Notes: generated from the letters alone by a model not told the origin. Shown: positions 18,053 to 27,225, numbered from the stretch's first letter. The stretch: 64,000 bases of DNA from DUZB01 sp963747555 (GCA_963747555.1 CAVVFZ010000034.1:310001-374000), one strand, 5' to 3'. Translations and numbers: made by a program.

Positions 18053-19147
18053 ATGAACGACGTCTATATCCGGTTAGCCGAACACCTGAAAGATCTCATC
18101 ATGGGCTATCCCTACAGCAAGGCCCTCATCGACATGCTCAAAGAGATGTTCAACCCGGTTGAGGCCCAGGTTGCCCTGGCCATCCCCAACAACCTGGCCC
18201 CGCTGGAAGTCGTGGGCGCCGATCAGATCGCGTCCCGTGCGGATCTGCCGAAAGAGCAGATCCTGGAAGCGCTTGCCTCTCTTTCGGAACACAATATGAT
18301 CTACTCCGCGGTCACAAAGGACGGCGTTCCCGGTTACAGTCTCCTGCAAGTTGGCTACGGCATGCCTCAGACTTTTTTCTGGGGTGGAAAGAAAGATGAA
18401 ACAGCCAGGAAAATGGCAGGTCTGGTGGTGAAGTATTTCTCCGTTCCCGTCACACGGGAAGTCTATGGAGGAACAGCGACCAAGACCTATACCTACGCCC
18501 CCGCGGGCCTCAGTGTGGATGTCCCCATGCAGGGGGTAATGCCAAGCGAGCAGATGGACTTTATTGTCGAGGCCACCGAAAAGATCGGACTCGCTCACTG
18601 TCCCTGTCGCATGTCTGCCGGACTCCTGGGACGGACGGACTGTACACACAGCATTGAGGTCTGCCTGAAATACGACGAAATGGCGGAATTCGTCATCTCC
18701 AGGGGGCTGGCACGGGAAATCTCAAAAGACGAGGCCATGAACGTCCTCAGCCGATGTGAAAACGAGGGACTGGTGCACATGGTAGACAACGCCCGGGGTC
18801 AGGTGAAACACACCTGCAACTGTTGCGGGCATTACTGCTGGAACGTGGGGATCATCAACCGTCGCAAGATCCCGAGGGACCAGTTGATGGCGGTCTATTT
18901 CACCCGGCAGACGGAAATGGAGGAATGCATCGGCTGCGGGGCCTGCGCTGAAATCTGTCCGGTCAACGCCGTAGCGATGGTGGACGGTCTCCCGCGTGTT
19001 GATCCGGACTGGTGTATCGGATGCGGAGTCTGCGCGGTCTCCTGCCCAACGGGTGTCATTTCCATTATCAGGAGAACTCCGGAACAGGCGCCCGCCACTT
19101 TTTACGACCTGCATGAGAAGATACGCAGGGAGAGAGGACTTGGTTAA
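18053..19147 (+). CDS. 4Fe-4S ferredoxin-type protein with N-terminal winged-helix-like region
   Basis: 364 residues from an ATG with AAAGGAG upstream. Residues 1-100 are helical and winged-helix-like ('LASRADLPKEQILEALASL'-type segment). The middle has scattered Cys pairs ('HCPCRM', 'CNCCGHYCWNVG'). The C-terminus carries two classical 4Fe-4S motifs, 'CIGCGACAEICP' and 'CIGCGVCAVSCP', as in bacterial 2[4Fe-4S] ferredoxins. Related proteins are common in sulfate reducers but have no fixed function. The gene ends directly against the following kinase (stop TAA then ATG), so the pair is probably co-translated. An electron-transfer role is inferred. Confidence 0.75.
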   Translation: MNDVYIRLAEHLKDLIMGYPYSKALIDMLKEMFNPVEAQVALAIPNNLAPLEVVGADQIASRADLPKEQILEALASLSEHNMIYSAVTKDGVPGYSLLQVGYGMPQTFFWGGKKDETARKMAGLVVKYFSVPVTREVYGGTATKTYTYAPAGLSVDVPMQGVMPSEQMDFIVEATEKIGLAHCPCRMSAGLLGRTDCTHSIEVCLKYDEMAEFVISRGLAREISKDEAMNVLSRCENEGLVHMVDNARGQVKHTCNCCGHYCWNVGIINRRKIPRDQLMAVYFTRQTEMEECIGCGACAEICPVNAVAMVDGLPRVDPDWCIGCGVCAVSCPTGVISIIRRTPEQAPATFYDLHEKIRRERGLG

Positions 19148-20713
19148 ATGGCCATGGAAAAAGTCATTCTATCCATTGATTGCGGCACCCAGAGCCTTCG
19201 CGCCCTTCTCTTTTCCTTTAAGGGAGAACTGTTGGATAAGTACAAGGTCTCTTATGAGCCGTACCACAGTCTCCAGCCGGGTTGGGCCGAACAGGATCCT
19301 GAGCAGTACTGGGATAGCCTCTGCCGGGCCTGTCAGGCCCTCAAAACAAGATCCCCCGCCCTTTTTGAAAATATTGCCGGCGTGGGGGTGACCACCCTTC
19401 GGGCCAGCATGGTCAACGTGGATGCCCATGGAAACCCGCTTCGCCCCACTATGGTCTGGCTGGACCAACGCAAGGCGGACCCCGTGTATGAACCAGGGAG
19501 GATCGTGAAGCTGGGTCTAAAAATGGTGGGCATGGAAGAGCCTTTTATCGCGGCCCAGCGAGGTGGAAAGGGCAACTGGATTCAGCAGAATGAGCCGGAA
19601 GTATGGGAAAAAACCCACAAATATATGCAGGTATCGGGCTTTCTCAACCACCGTCTCACCGGAGAATTCGCCGATTCCATAGCCTCACAAATCGGGCATA
19701 TTCCTTTTCATTACAAAAAGCTCCGATGGGGGAAACCCCGGGACTTCCTACATTTCGCCGGGCGCTGCTTTCCTGTTGAGCCGGAAAAACTTCCCTATTT
19801 GGTGCAACCCGGCGGACAGATCGGGAAAGTCATCCGAAAGGCCGCGGAGCAGACCGGCATTGCCGAGGGCATTCCGGTGATTGCCTGCGGATCGGACAAG
19901 GGGTGCGAAACCATCGGCATGGGGGTCCTGGACCGGTCCGTCGCGAGCCTGAGTTTTGGAACCACAGCCACGGTCCAGTGCACATCCCGAAAATATTTTG
20001 AAACCATTCCTTTTATGCCCCCCTACCCCGCCCCCATTCCGGGACACTATAATCCGGAGGTGGAGATCTTTCGGGGGTACTGGATGATATCCTGGTTCAA
20101 AAAGGAGTTCGCCTACCCGGAAGTGCTTCAGGCCATGGAAAAAGGAATTCCACCCGAGGTGGCCTTGAACGGTCTCCTGAAAGAAGCTCCGGCTGGATCC
20201 ATGGGGCTTGTGGTGCAACCCTACTGGAGTCCCGGGCTGAAGGAACCGGCCGCCAAAGGCGCCATGATCGGGTTTGGAGACGTGCATAAACGGGCCCACG
20301 TATACCGGGCCGTTATTGAAGGGCTGGCTTACGGCCTACTGGACGGCATGCAGAAAATGGAGAAAAGGGGAAAATCCGTTTTCAAGAGACTTGCGGTATC
20401 CGGGGGAGCATCCCAAAGCGATGAGATCTGTCAGATCTCGTCCGATGTCATGAACCTGCCCCTTGTCAGGGGAAAAACCTTTGAGACCTCCGGCCTGGGG
20501 GCGGCCCTTGTAACGGCAAAAGGTTTGGGGATCTATCCCTCTTTTGAAACGGCGATCAAAGAGATGGTCCATTACGGGCAGGAGTTCGAACCGAACCAGG
20601 ACAATGCGATCCTCTATCACGAGCTTTTTAAACGCGTTTATCAAAAAATATACCATTCCCTTCAGCCCCTTTACGAAGAAATCAGGGCCATCACCGGATA
20701 CCCTGAGAAATGA
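19148..20713 (+). CDS. FGGY-family carbohydrate kinase
   Basis: 521 residues with the FGGY actin-like ATPase fold: N-terminal phosphate loop 'SIDCGTQSLRALLFSF', 'GVGVTTLRASMVNVD', and the C-terminal 'RLAVSGGASQSDEICQISSD' and 'VRGKTFETSGLGAALV' signatures. The kinase is clearly distinct from GlpK, closer to xylulokinase or other sugar/polyol kinases, and its substrate cannot be fixed. It begins at the base after the preceding Fe-S gene's stop. Confidence 0.82.
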   Translation: MAMEKVILSIDCGTQSLRALLFSFKGELLDKYKVSYEPYHSLQPGWAEQDPEQYWDSLCRACQALKTRSPALFENIAGVGVTTLRASMVNVDAHGNPLRPTMVWLDQRKADPVYEPGRIVKLGLKMVGMEEPFIAAQRGGKGNWIQQNEPEVWEKTHKYMQVSGFLNHRLTGEFADSIASQIGHIPFHYKKLRWGKPRDFLHFAGRCFPVEPEKLPYLVQPGGQIGKVIRKAAEQTGIAEGIPVIACGSDKGCETIGMGVLDRSVASLSFGTTATVQCTSRKYFETIPFMPPYPAPIPGHYNPEVEIFRGYWMISWFKKEFAYPEVLQAMEKGIPPEVALNGLLKEAPAGSMGLVVQPYWSPGLKEPAAKGAMIGFGDVHKRAHVYRAVIEGLAYGLLDGMQKMEKRGKSVFKRLAVSGGASQSDEICQISSDVMNLPLVRGKTFETSGLGAALVTAKGLGIYPSFETAIKEMVHYGQEFEPNQDNAILYHELFKRVYQKIYHSLQPLYEEIRAITGYPEK

Positions 20714-21047
20714 TGGCGCTTGTCCAGCATCCCGGATTCCGCACCGAGTTTGCATTGGCCTTTTTGATTGCAATCCTATGAAATATGAAAATAGAGAAGC
20801 CCGTGCAGAACTCACTGATGAAACTGATGCGGAAATATCAGAGGAACAAGATATACATAGTTTTCAATCACGACAAAATAGATTCGTTGTAAGGAATTAG
20901 GAGTTCCCGTCACCCACGGATGGCGGCTTTCCGTCGGCACGGAATCTCGAATCCTGTCTGTGGGGATGATGAAGGGATTTCAGTCAATACCGAATGCGAA
21001 ATTAATGAGCAACCGGAGCTTGATCCGTATTTTACCGGTAACCGTCT
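20714..21047. other. Intergenic region, no convincing gene
   Basis: 334 bp between convergent genes. A 40-codon frame from 20778 (MKYENREARAELTDE...) has no clear ribosome site and no recognisable similarity. No strong terminator stem with a T run was found. Confidence 0.5.
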
Positions 21048-22202
21048 TTACTTCCATATCTCAGACATTCCGAGCCTTTTCCCATACCCGAAAACATCAT
21101 CCATTTTGAGATAGACATTGTCGAACCGTGGAAGGGTCTTTACATGCCACCGGACGAAGCTGTGGAGGGCCGAGTCCGGCTTGTTGAACACGCAGACCCG
21201 GATGCAGTTGGCGCAGTCTCCCCTGTTGCGAACCCAGAACCCGAAACATTTTTCCGGATTGATGTACCATTTGTGGATCCCGTGGCTGTTGGAAAGGGTG
21301 GGGCCTTTTTCCATAGGTTCACCCAGGCTGATGGCATTTCCCGGGCAGGCCTTGGCGCACTTGCCACAAACCTCGCACATCCTTCGAACACCAATTTCAA
21401 TGGGCTTATCCGGTACCAGCGGCAGATTGGTAAACACCTTGCTGATGCGAACCCTCGGGCCGAACTTCGGAGCAATCAGAAGACCGTTGCGACCTATCTC
21501 GCCAAGGCCCGCATCCACAGCCAGGGGAATACTCAAGGCGGTGTCGTTACCTGTAGGAATTGCTTTATAGCCCAGATCACGCAAAAAATGGGCCACGGAG
21601 GAAGCCACATACGCCATCATGGAATACCCCCTTCCCGTGGCGGCATTCTCCCCGTAGGCGGGGGCCGTTTTCATGAGGGTGTAGTCCATTTCATGAAGCA
21701 TCACAATGGCCGTTATGCAGTCTTCGGGGATATCATCGATGGGAGAATGGGCACCATTCCGTGGATCAAAGCGGTGGGAGTAGATCCATCGGGGGTCCGC
21801 CCTGCAAATCCCCACGGAGGAGGCGCCCATGTAAAGGGCGGCTATTTTTACAATCCGGGTCATCTCCCCCGGGCTCGAAGGTTTCCATGCCTGATCAAGG
21901 GGAATCCGGTCTTTCACGGCAATTTCCGGCTGGTCTGGAAACCACTCGTAAAGGCCTTCATTCCCTACAATGTTTCCAAACCCTCTCCATCGCTCCAGAT
22001 ACCATGAACCCATGGCAAAGGCCCAGTCCAGGAGGGTGTATCCTTCATCGTCCTTGAAGCGACGGACCCCGTAATGCTTTTTTCCCATCGCCAGGATTTC
22101 AGCGCTGGATTGCTCAGGATCCCTGGGCCGGCTGAACATGGTATTTCTTTGATCAAACCGTCGGGCATCCCCAGATCCAATTTTGCGCCTGTGCTTGTTC
22201 AT
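21048..22202 (-). CDS. Reductive dehalogenase-like corrinoid/Fe-S protein without export signal
   Basis: About 384 residues. The corrinoid-domain segments 'TGNDTALSIPLAVDAGLGE', 'IGRNGLLIAPKFGPRVRIS' and two C-terminal 4Fe-4S sites ('CEVCGKCAKACP', then 'PEKCFGFW' with 'CANCIRVCVFNKP') are those of the RdhA family. Unlike respiratory RdhA there is no twin-arginine signal, and no RdhB membrane anchor gene is adjacent. Function may be a cytosolic corrinoid-dependent reduction, and halogenated substrates are not proven. The ATG at 22202 is used. A TTG at 22220 would add six residues. Confidence 0.8.
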   Translation of the reverse strand: MNKHRRKIGSGDARRFDQRNTMFSRPRDPEQSSAEILAMGKKHYGVRRFKDDEGYTLLDWAFAMGSWYLERWRGFGNIVGNEGLYEWFPDQPEIAVKDRIPLDQAWKPSSPGEMTRIVKIAALYMGASSVGICRADPRWIYSHRFDPRNGAHSPIDDIPEDCITAIVMLHEMDYTLMKTAPAYGENAATGRGYSMMAYVASSVAHFLRDLGYKAIPTGNDTALSIPLAVDAGLGEIGRNGLLIAPKFGPRVRISKVFTNLPLVPDKPIEIGVRRMCEVCGKCAKACPGNAISLGEPMEKGPTLSNSHGIHKWYINPEKCFGFWVRNRGDCANCIRVCVFNKPDSALHSFVRWHVKTLPRFDNVYLKMDDVFGYGKRLGMSEIWK

Positions 22203-22271
22203 TGGAAATATCTTCTCCAACCGCTGGGATTTATATTGGTAAAGGCGTACACTCTGTGTGAATCAGGGAAT

Positions 22272-23501
22272 TTATCCATCTGAGATGTCCTCCCATCCAA
22301 CCTTGCTGGTCACATGATATCCCTCGGATTTCAGGATATCAAGGAGCTTTCGTACATGGGAAAGGCCTCTTGTTTGAATAACGAATTCAACTTCGGCGGA
22401 TTGCAGAGGCAGATCTGTGAAGGCCCTCTGGTGATAAACTTCCACAATATTGGCTTCCACATCTGCTATACAGCGGGTCACCTTGGCCAGGGCGCCGGGG
22501 ACATCTCTCAGTTCCACTCTCAGTCGTATGAGTCTGCCGGTCCTTGCCAGCCCCCTCTGTATGATGGAGGACAACACCAGGAGATCGATGTTGCCCCCTG
22601 AAAGGATCAGGCCGGTCTTCTTCCCGGAAAACTCCTCTTTATGTTTCATGACGGCGGCAAGTCCGACGGCGCCCGCCCCCTCCACCACCGTCTTTTCCAC
22701 TTCAAGGAGCAGCAATACCGCCTCTTCGATCTCCCCTTCGTCCACCAGGAGGATGTCGTCCACCTGTTTTCCGACGATTTCCAGCGTCAGGCCCCCAGGT
22801 TGCTTGACGGCGATCCCTTCCGCAATGGTATATGGTCCCCACTTACAATTTGTTCCCTTAAGGGCGCAGAACATGGAAGGATACCTTTTGGTTTCCACAC
22901 CGTAGACGGCCATTTCCGGATTTACCGACCTGGCCGCAATAGCACATCCCGAGATGAAACCACCTCCACCCACGGGCACCACAATGGCCTCCAGGTCGGG
23001 AAAGGCTTCCAGCATTTCCAGGGCTACGGTCCCCTGACCCGCAATCACTTTTTCATCGTCATAGGGATGAACCAGAACGAGACTCCTTTTGGCCGCCATC
23101 TCTCGTGCGAAAGATCCGGCTTCATCAAAATCCTCTCCCTGAAGGATGACCTCGGCGCCGAAGGCACGCGTGTGTTCCACCTTGAGGTTGGGGGTATGGC
23201 GGGGCATGACGATTACCGTGGGAATCCCCAGCCTTTGTGCGTGGAAGGCCACGGCCTGGGCATGATTCCCGGCTGACATGGCGATGACTCCTGCTTTTTT
23301 ATCCTCTGCTGAGAGAGCAAGCAGTTTGTTCAAGGCCCCTCGCTCCTTAAAAGAACCCGTAAACTGGAGGTTCTCAAATTTCAGAATGAGATTCGCTCCG
23401 GTGATCCGTGAAAGCGTAATAGATGGGGCGCAAAGGGTGTTCACGACCCTGCCTCGAATGACTTCTGCTGCATGGTGAATGTCTTCTGGCGTAACGGTCA
23501 T
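22272..23501 (-). CDS. Threonine ammonia-lyase with ACT domain
   Basis: 409 residues of the PLP fold-type II family, catalysing L-threonine to 2-oxobutanoate and ammonia (EC 4.3.1.19). Landmarks are the PLP lysine in 'LQFTGSFKERGALNKL', 'SAGNHAQAVAFHAQ', the glycine phosphate loop 'VPVGGGGFISG', and a C-terminal ACT domain from about residue 325 ('LRVELRDVPGALAKVTRCI'). The single ACT domain and ~400-residue length match the TdcB/short IlvA class. It is divergent from the DsrE gene across a 184-bp spacer. Confidence 0.92.
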   Translation of the reverse strand: MTVTPEDIHHAAEVIRGRVVNTLCAPSITLSRITGANLILKFENLQFTGSFKERGALNKLLALSAEDKKAGVIAMSAGNHAQAVAFHAQRLGIPTVIVMPRHTPNLKVEHTRAFGAEVILQGEDFDEAGSFAREMAAKRSLVLVHPYDDEKVIAGQGTVALEMLEAFPDLEAIVVPVGGGGFISGCAIAARSVNPEMAVYGVETKRYPSMFCALKGTNCKWGPYTIAEGIAVKQPGGLTLEIVGKQVDDILLVDEGEIEEAVLLLLEVEKTVVEGAGAVGLAAVMKHKEEFSGKKTGLILSGGNIDLLVLSSIIQRGLARTGRLIRLRVELRDVPGALAKVTRCIADVEANIVEVYHQRAFTDLPLQSAEVEFVIQTRGLSHVRKLLDILKSEGYHVTSKVGWEDISDG

Positions 23502-23685
23502 TCTCTTTGACTTCCTTTATTTAAGTTCGGCAGTTGGTTCTGGGTTGTCATAGACGGCATAAAAGAATACAATAGCATACTATACAATCCGGATACAAAA
23601 GAAGTTGTTCATATTCGGGGATGACCGGCGTTTTGTCATCACCGCTCGAAGCTTTTTATATCTTACATGAAAAGGAGCGAACAGG

Positions 23686-24045
23686 ATGGAAAAGAAGAAA
23701 TTGGATGCGAATGATTCATTGGTCATTCTTTGGACCACGCGGGACCCGGAAGTAGCCAAAAACATGGTCTTTATGTACGCAAAGAACTCCAGGTTGAAGG
23801 GGTGGTGGAAGGAAGTCCGCCTCGTCATCTGGGGTCCGTCTGCGGACGAGATGGCCGACAATCTGGAATTGCAGATTGAACTGGAAAAATTGCTCACTTC
23901 TGGAGTGGAAGTCCTGGCGTGCAAGGCCTGTGCGGACAGCTACGGGGTCTCCGAGAAACTGGAAGAATTGGGTGTAAAAGTTCTTTATATGGGCGAACCC
24001 CTGACCGAGTATTTAAAAGCAGGTCTGCACGTTATTTCCATGTAA
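23686..24045 (+). CDS. DsrE-family sulfur-carrier-like protein
   Basis: 119 residues with a DsrE/TusD-like alpha/beta fold: an N-terminal strand 'SLVILWTTRDPEVA', 'EVRLVIWGPSADEMAD', and the active-loop region 'GVEVLACKACADSYGV' with two Cys that could carry persulfide. Such proteins move sulfane sulfur in the cytosol. The ribosome site AAAAGGAG is good. The stop is followed within about 60 bp by a QueG-like gene, suggesting an operon. Confidence 0.8.
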   Translation: MEKKKLDANDSLVILWTTRDPEVAKNMVFMYAKNSRLKGWWKEVRLVIWGPSADEMADNLELQIELEKLLTSGVEVLACKACADSYGVSEKLEELGVKVLYMGEPLTEYLKAGLHVISM

Positions 24046-24102
24046 ATGTTATTAACCAGGGTAGCCTTAAAGGGTGTACCCAACGGCAATCGGGAGGTGT
24101 CA

Positions 24103-25017
24103 GTGGAAAACAGTGCCAATATTTCCGGGGATGGGGTAAGAGATCTGATCCAGGATTTCATCGTCACGTCACCCCTGAATACGATAAGAAACCAGGCTGC
24201 GGACCCCGCCTGGGAGGGAGCTCTAATTGGATTTGCTTCCGGCGCGGACCCCATCTGGCAGCAATACAAGGAATATATCGGGGCCTTTCACTGGACTCCG
24301 TGGGAGGTCTATCACCAGCACTGCGCTGGAGAATCAGCCAGAGCCGAAGAACTCACGGTTATCTCATGGGTTTTGCCCCAGCGGGAATTTGTCCGTGCTG
24401 CCAATCGCGGGGCGAAGAGATTTCCTGCGGAAGAATGGGCTCGAATCAGGGTTTACGGAGAAGAGTTCAACGTTGCCCTGCGCAGATACGTGGCGGAAAG
24501 TCTCGAACGGCTTGGTCATCCCGCCGTGGCTCCCATGCTGGTCTCCAACTGGACCATCGTCAATTCCCAACGGTTTTCCTATGCCTCCTCCTGGTCCGAG
24601 CGTCATGCCGCACACGCAGCCGGTTTAGGCACCTTCGGCCTGTGCGATGGGCTTATTACCGCAAGAGGCAAGGCCATGCGGGCCGGATCGGTGGTAGCCA
24701 GGATTTCTCTTGAACCAACCCCCAGGCCTTATTCCGATCACCGGGCCTATTGTCTCTTTTTTGCTGAGGGGACCTGCGGAAAATGTATCGATCGCTGCCC
24801 GGTCCGCGCGATTACCGAGGCCGGCCATGACAAGGAAAAATGCCGGCAACACTTGGTTAAGACCAGCGAGTATGTGAAAAAAACCTACGGGTTCGTTGGG
24901 TATGGGTGCGGCCTGTGCCAGGTGGGCGTGCCCTGCGAAGCCGGGATACCGGTAAAAGCCGCCCGCGAGGCCCTGGAGCGCGGAGAGCTGCCCAAGGCAC
25001 CGCCACCGTTGGCTTAA
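24103..25017 (+). CDS. Epoxyqueuosine reductase (QueG)-like corrinoid/Fe-S protein
   Basis: About 304 residues. The corrinoid-binding half shows 'SERHAAHAAGLGTFGLCDGL' and 'RAGSVVARISLEPTPRPY', and the Fe-S half shows 'CGKCIDRCPVRAIT' and 'GYGCGLCQVGVPCE'. This is the QueG/RdhA relative set, but sequence and context differ from true queG, so the substrate is unknown. The GTG at 24103 is preferred because GGGAGG lies five bases upstream. An ATG at 24046, directly after the DsrE stop, would add 19 residues. It lies upstream of a Rho paralogue. Confidence 0.75.
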   Translation: MENSANISGDGVRDLIQDFIVTSPLNTIRNQAADPAWEGALIGFASGADPIWQQYKEYIGAFHWTPWEVYHQHCAGESARAEELTVISWVLPQREFVRAANRGAKRFPAEEWARIRVYGEEFNVALRRYVAESLERLGHPAVAPMLVSNWTIVNSQRFSYASSWSERHAAHAAGLGTFGLCDGLITARGKAMRAGSVVARISLEPTPRPYSDHRAYCLFFAEGTCGKCIDRCPVRAITEAGHDKEKCRQHLVKTSEYVKKTYGFVGYGCGLCQVGVPCEAGIPVKAAREALERGELPKAPPPLA

Positions 25018-25027
25018 AGGATATACG

Positions 25028-26116
25028 ATGAAACCCGTCAGTGGATATCTGGAAATTGTGGATCGTGGCTTTGGTTTTTTGCGATCAATCGAAAAGAACT
25101 TTCAGCCGGCTACCGATGATCCTTTTGTTCCGGCGAAGATGATCAAAAGCCTTCATCTTGCGGAAGGGGTCTTCATCGAAGGCCAAGGGATCAAAGGCGC
25201 CGGAAAACAGGGCGGCTTGAAGCTTGCCGCCATTGACAGGATCAATCAGCTTTCCCCGGATGATTATGCAAAAATCCGGTCCCTGAAAAGTCGCGTCAGC
25301 ATCAACCCTTCTGAAAGACTCATGCTTACCCTGGGTCCGGACGATCTGATGGGAAAGGCGCTGGATCTTATCGTTCCCGTTGGAAAGGGACAGCGCGGAT
25401 TGATCATATCGCCTCCTAAATCGGGCAAAACAACCATTTTAAAGCACATGGCCAATGCCATCGTGGCCAATCATCCCGATGTGCTGGTTTTTATTTTATT
25501 GGTGGATGAACGGCCTGAAGAGGTGACGGACTTCAGAAGAGGGGTGGAAAAAGCACATGTTTTGGCCTCCTCGGCAGACCAAAGCATTGCCGATCACCTG
25601 CGGATGACCGGGCTCGCCATAAACACAGCGACCCGCTATGCCGAGACAGGAAGAGACGTGATCGTATTCATCGATTCCCTGACACGGTTATCGCGTGCCT
25701 TTAATGCGGACACCCGGAGTCACGGCCGGACCCTGTCGGGCGGGCTGGGCGCAAACGCCATGGAAATGCCGCGCAGGGCCTTCGGCGCAGCGCGGAACAT
25801 AGAAAACGGCGGATCATTGACCATCATCGCCACCATATTGGTCGAAACCGGCAGCCGGATGGACGAGGTCATCTTCCAGGAGTTTAAGGGGACGGGAAAT
25901 ATGGATCTGGTCCTCAGCCGAGCATGCGCGGAGCGCCGGGTGTGGCCCGCCATAAACATCAATCAATCGGGAACCCGTAAAGAGCATCTCCTGCTGGAGC
26001 CCGCGGAACTGGATGAAGCAATCAAAATCAGACGGGAATTATCTAAACTGGATGAGATCAGGGCCATGTCCGCCCTCCTGGAAATCCTTGGAAAGGCGAA
26101 TCCCTTCGGAGAATGA
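25028..26116 (+). CDS. rho: Short Rho transcription termination factor paralogue
   Basis: 362 residues versus about 420 in canonical Rho: the N-terminal helical Rho_N subdomain is missing and the protein starts in the CSD-like RNA-binding barrel ('GYLEIVDRGFGFLRS'). The ATPase core is complete: Walker A 'SPPKSGKTTILK' (about 128-135), Walker B 'DVIVFIDSLTRLSRAFN', Q-loop helix 'NIENGGSLTIIATILVETGS' and R-loop 'KGTGNMDLVLSR'. It is an RNA-dependent hexameric helicase terminating transcription, likely a second copy or a specialised Rho. Its position behind a QueG-like gene is not the usual one. Confidence 0.88.
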   Translation: MKPVSGYLEIVDRGFGFLRSIEKNFQPATDDPFVPAKMIKSLHLAEGVFIEGQGIKGAGKQGGLKLAAIDRINQLSPDDYAKIRSLKSRVSINPSERLMLTLGPDDLMGKALDLIVPVGKGQRGLIISPPKSGKTTILKHMANAIVANHPDVLVFILLVDERPEEVTDFRRGVEKAHVLASSADQSIADHLRMTGLAINTATRYAETGRDVIVFIDSLTRLSRAFNADTRSHGRTLSGGLGANAMEMPRRAFGAARNIENGGSLTIIATILVETGSRMDEVIFQEFKGTGNMDLVLSRACAERRVWPAININQSGTRKEHLLLEPAELDEAIKIRRELSKLDEIRAMSALLEILGKANPFGE

Positions 26117-26258
26117 CCGAAAAAGCCATTTGCGATTAGCAGTTGGCTTTTAGATAAAACAGTTCCACATCTTCTTTTTTATTTTGTTTCCCCTTCGACC
26201 GCCTATACTCCACAACAATAGCCCTGTTCCGAAAAGAGAAAATGATCATATTTACATC

Positions 26259-26290
26259 TTGACATCATTGTATTGTAATATTATAATATT
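26259..26290 (+). promoter_or_regulatory. Sigma70 promoter with overlapping palindromic operator
   Basis: TTGACA at 26259-26264, exactly 17 bases, then TATAAT at 26282-26287: a consensus housekeeping promoter. A perfect 14-bp palindrome AATATTATAATATT (26277-26290) covers the -10 box. The ArsR-type gene begins 26 bp downstream, so autorepression by that protein is the obvious model. Confidence 0.75.
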
Positions 26291-26316
26291 CTAAAATTTA
26301 AATCAAAGGCAAACCT

Positions 26317-26589
26317 ATGGATTATGAAATGCTGGAAAAGGCAGCGGATATGCTGAAGAGCATGGGGCATCCGCTCAGACTGAAGATCGTCATCTTTCTT
26401 CAGGAAGGAGAACAAACCGTTGGCGCCATATCCGACGCCATCGGCGCATCTCAGTCCGCCACGTCGCAGCATCTGAATATGATGAAAATGAAGGGAATTT
26501 TAAAATCAAGGCGGGATTCAACAACCGTACTGTATTCGGTGGCCAGGCAGGAAGTATTCAAAATTATTCACTGTATAGGCGCTCAGTAG
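26317..26589 (+). CDS. ArsR-family transcriptional repressor
   Basis: 90 residues, a single winged-helix domain: 'MLKSMGHPLRLKIVIFL', recognition helix 'ASQSATSQHLNMMKMKGIL' and wing 'SRRDSTTVLYSV'. The metal site of classical ArsR (ELCVCDL) is absent, and only one Cys (in 'IHCIGAQ' near the C-terminus) is present, so the ligand is unknown. The gene sits behind a strong promoter/palindrome and 72 bp before a DsrE2-like gene, suggesting redox or sulfide-linked regulation. Confidence 0.85.
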   Translation: MDYEMLEKAADMLKSMGHPLRLKIVIFLQEGEQTVGAISDAIGASQSATSQHLNMMKMKGILKSRRDSTTVLYSVARQEVFKIIHCIGAQ

Positions 26590-26661
26590 AAAACTTAGCG
26601 CCTATCGGACAAAGACATCCACATAAAAAAAGGATTATTTTTAGAACCCGGGAGGAGAATC

Positions 26662-27225
26662 ATGGATAAGGAATTGACCGCATTTATCGAAAAAACCGTA
26701 AAGGAACAAGTGGAAAGCCTGGTTGAAAAAAGGGTAAAGGAAGCCATCGATGAACAGGGGGAACAGAACCGCGCGGCATTTGTCGCATCCAAGGGAACCA
26801 TGGATATGGCCTATCCTCCTTTGATTCTGGCCGCCAGCTGTGCGGCAATGGACATTGAGGCATCCATCTTTTTCACCTTTTACGGACTTGACATCATCAA
26901 CAAAAAGAAAAACAAGAACCTCAAGGTTCCACCCTTGGCCAACCCGGCCATGCCCATGCCGGTGCCCAATATTATCGGCGTCCTGCCGGGAATGACGGCC
27001 ATGGCCACCATGATGATGAACAAATGGATGAGAGACCAGAATGTGTCGACCATCCCGGAATTCCTGGATATCTGCCTCGAATCGGGCGTCAAAATGATCG
27101 GCTGTCAGATGACCATGGATGTGATGGGCATCAAGAGAGAGGATCTCATTGACGGAATAGAGGTAGGAGGCGCGGCTACTTTTCTGGAAATCGCTTCCCG
27201 GTCCAATATTACGCTGTTCATCTGA
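26662..27225 (+). CDS. DsrE/DsrF/DrsH-like (DsrE2) protein
   Basis: 187 residues. An N-terminal charged coiled coil (residues 1-35) is followed by the DsrE2 domain with 'LILAASCAAMDIEASIFFTF', a Met/Pro-rich segment around 'ANPAMPMPVPNIIGVLPGMT' and the Cys loop 'GVKMIGCQMTMDVMGI'. DsrE2 proteins are membrane-associated sulfur-transfer partners of TusA and rhodanese in sulfur metabolism. No tusA or rhodanese gene is adjacent. The ribosome site GGGAGGAG is strong, and it is probably one transcript with the ArsR gene. Confidence 0.85.
   Translation: MDKELTAFIEKTVKEQVESLVEKRVKEAIDEQGEQNRAAFVASKGTMDMAYPPLILAASCAAMDIEASIFFTFYGLDIINKKKNKNLKVPPLANPAMPMPVPNIIGVLPGMTAMATMMMNKWMRDQNVSTIPEFLDICLESGVKMIGCQMTMDVMGIKREDLIDGIEVGGAATFLEIASRSNITLFI

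Noticed and set aside
25028..26116. Rho as ATP synthase subunit
   Set aside because: The RNA-binding barrel, Q-loop and R-loop sequences are specific to Rho.
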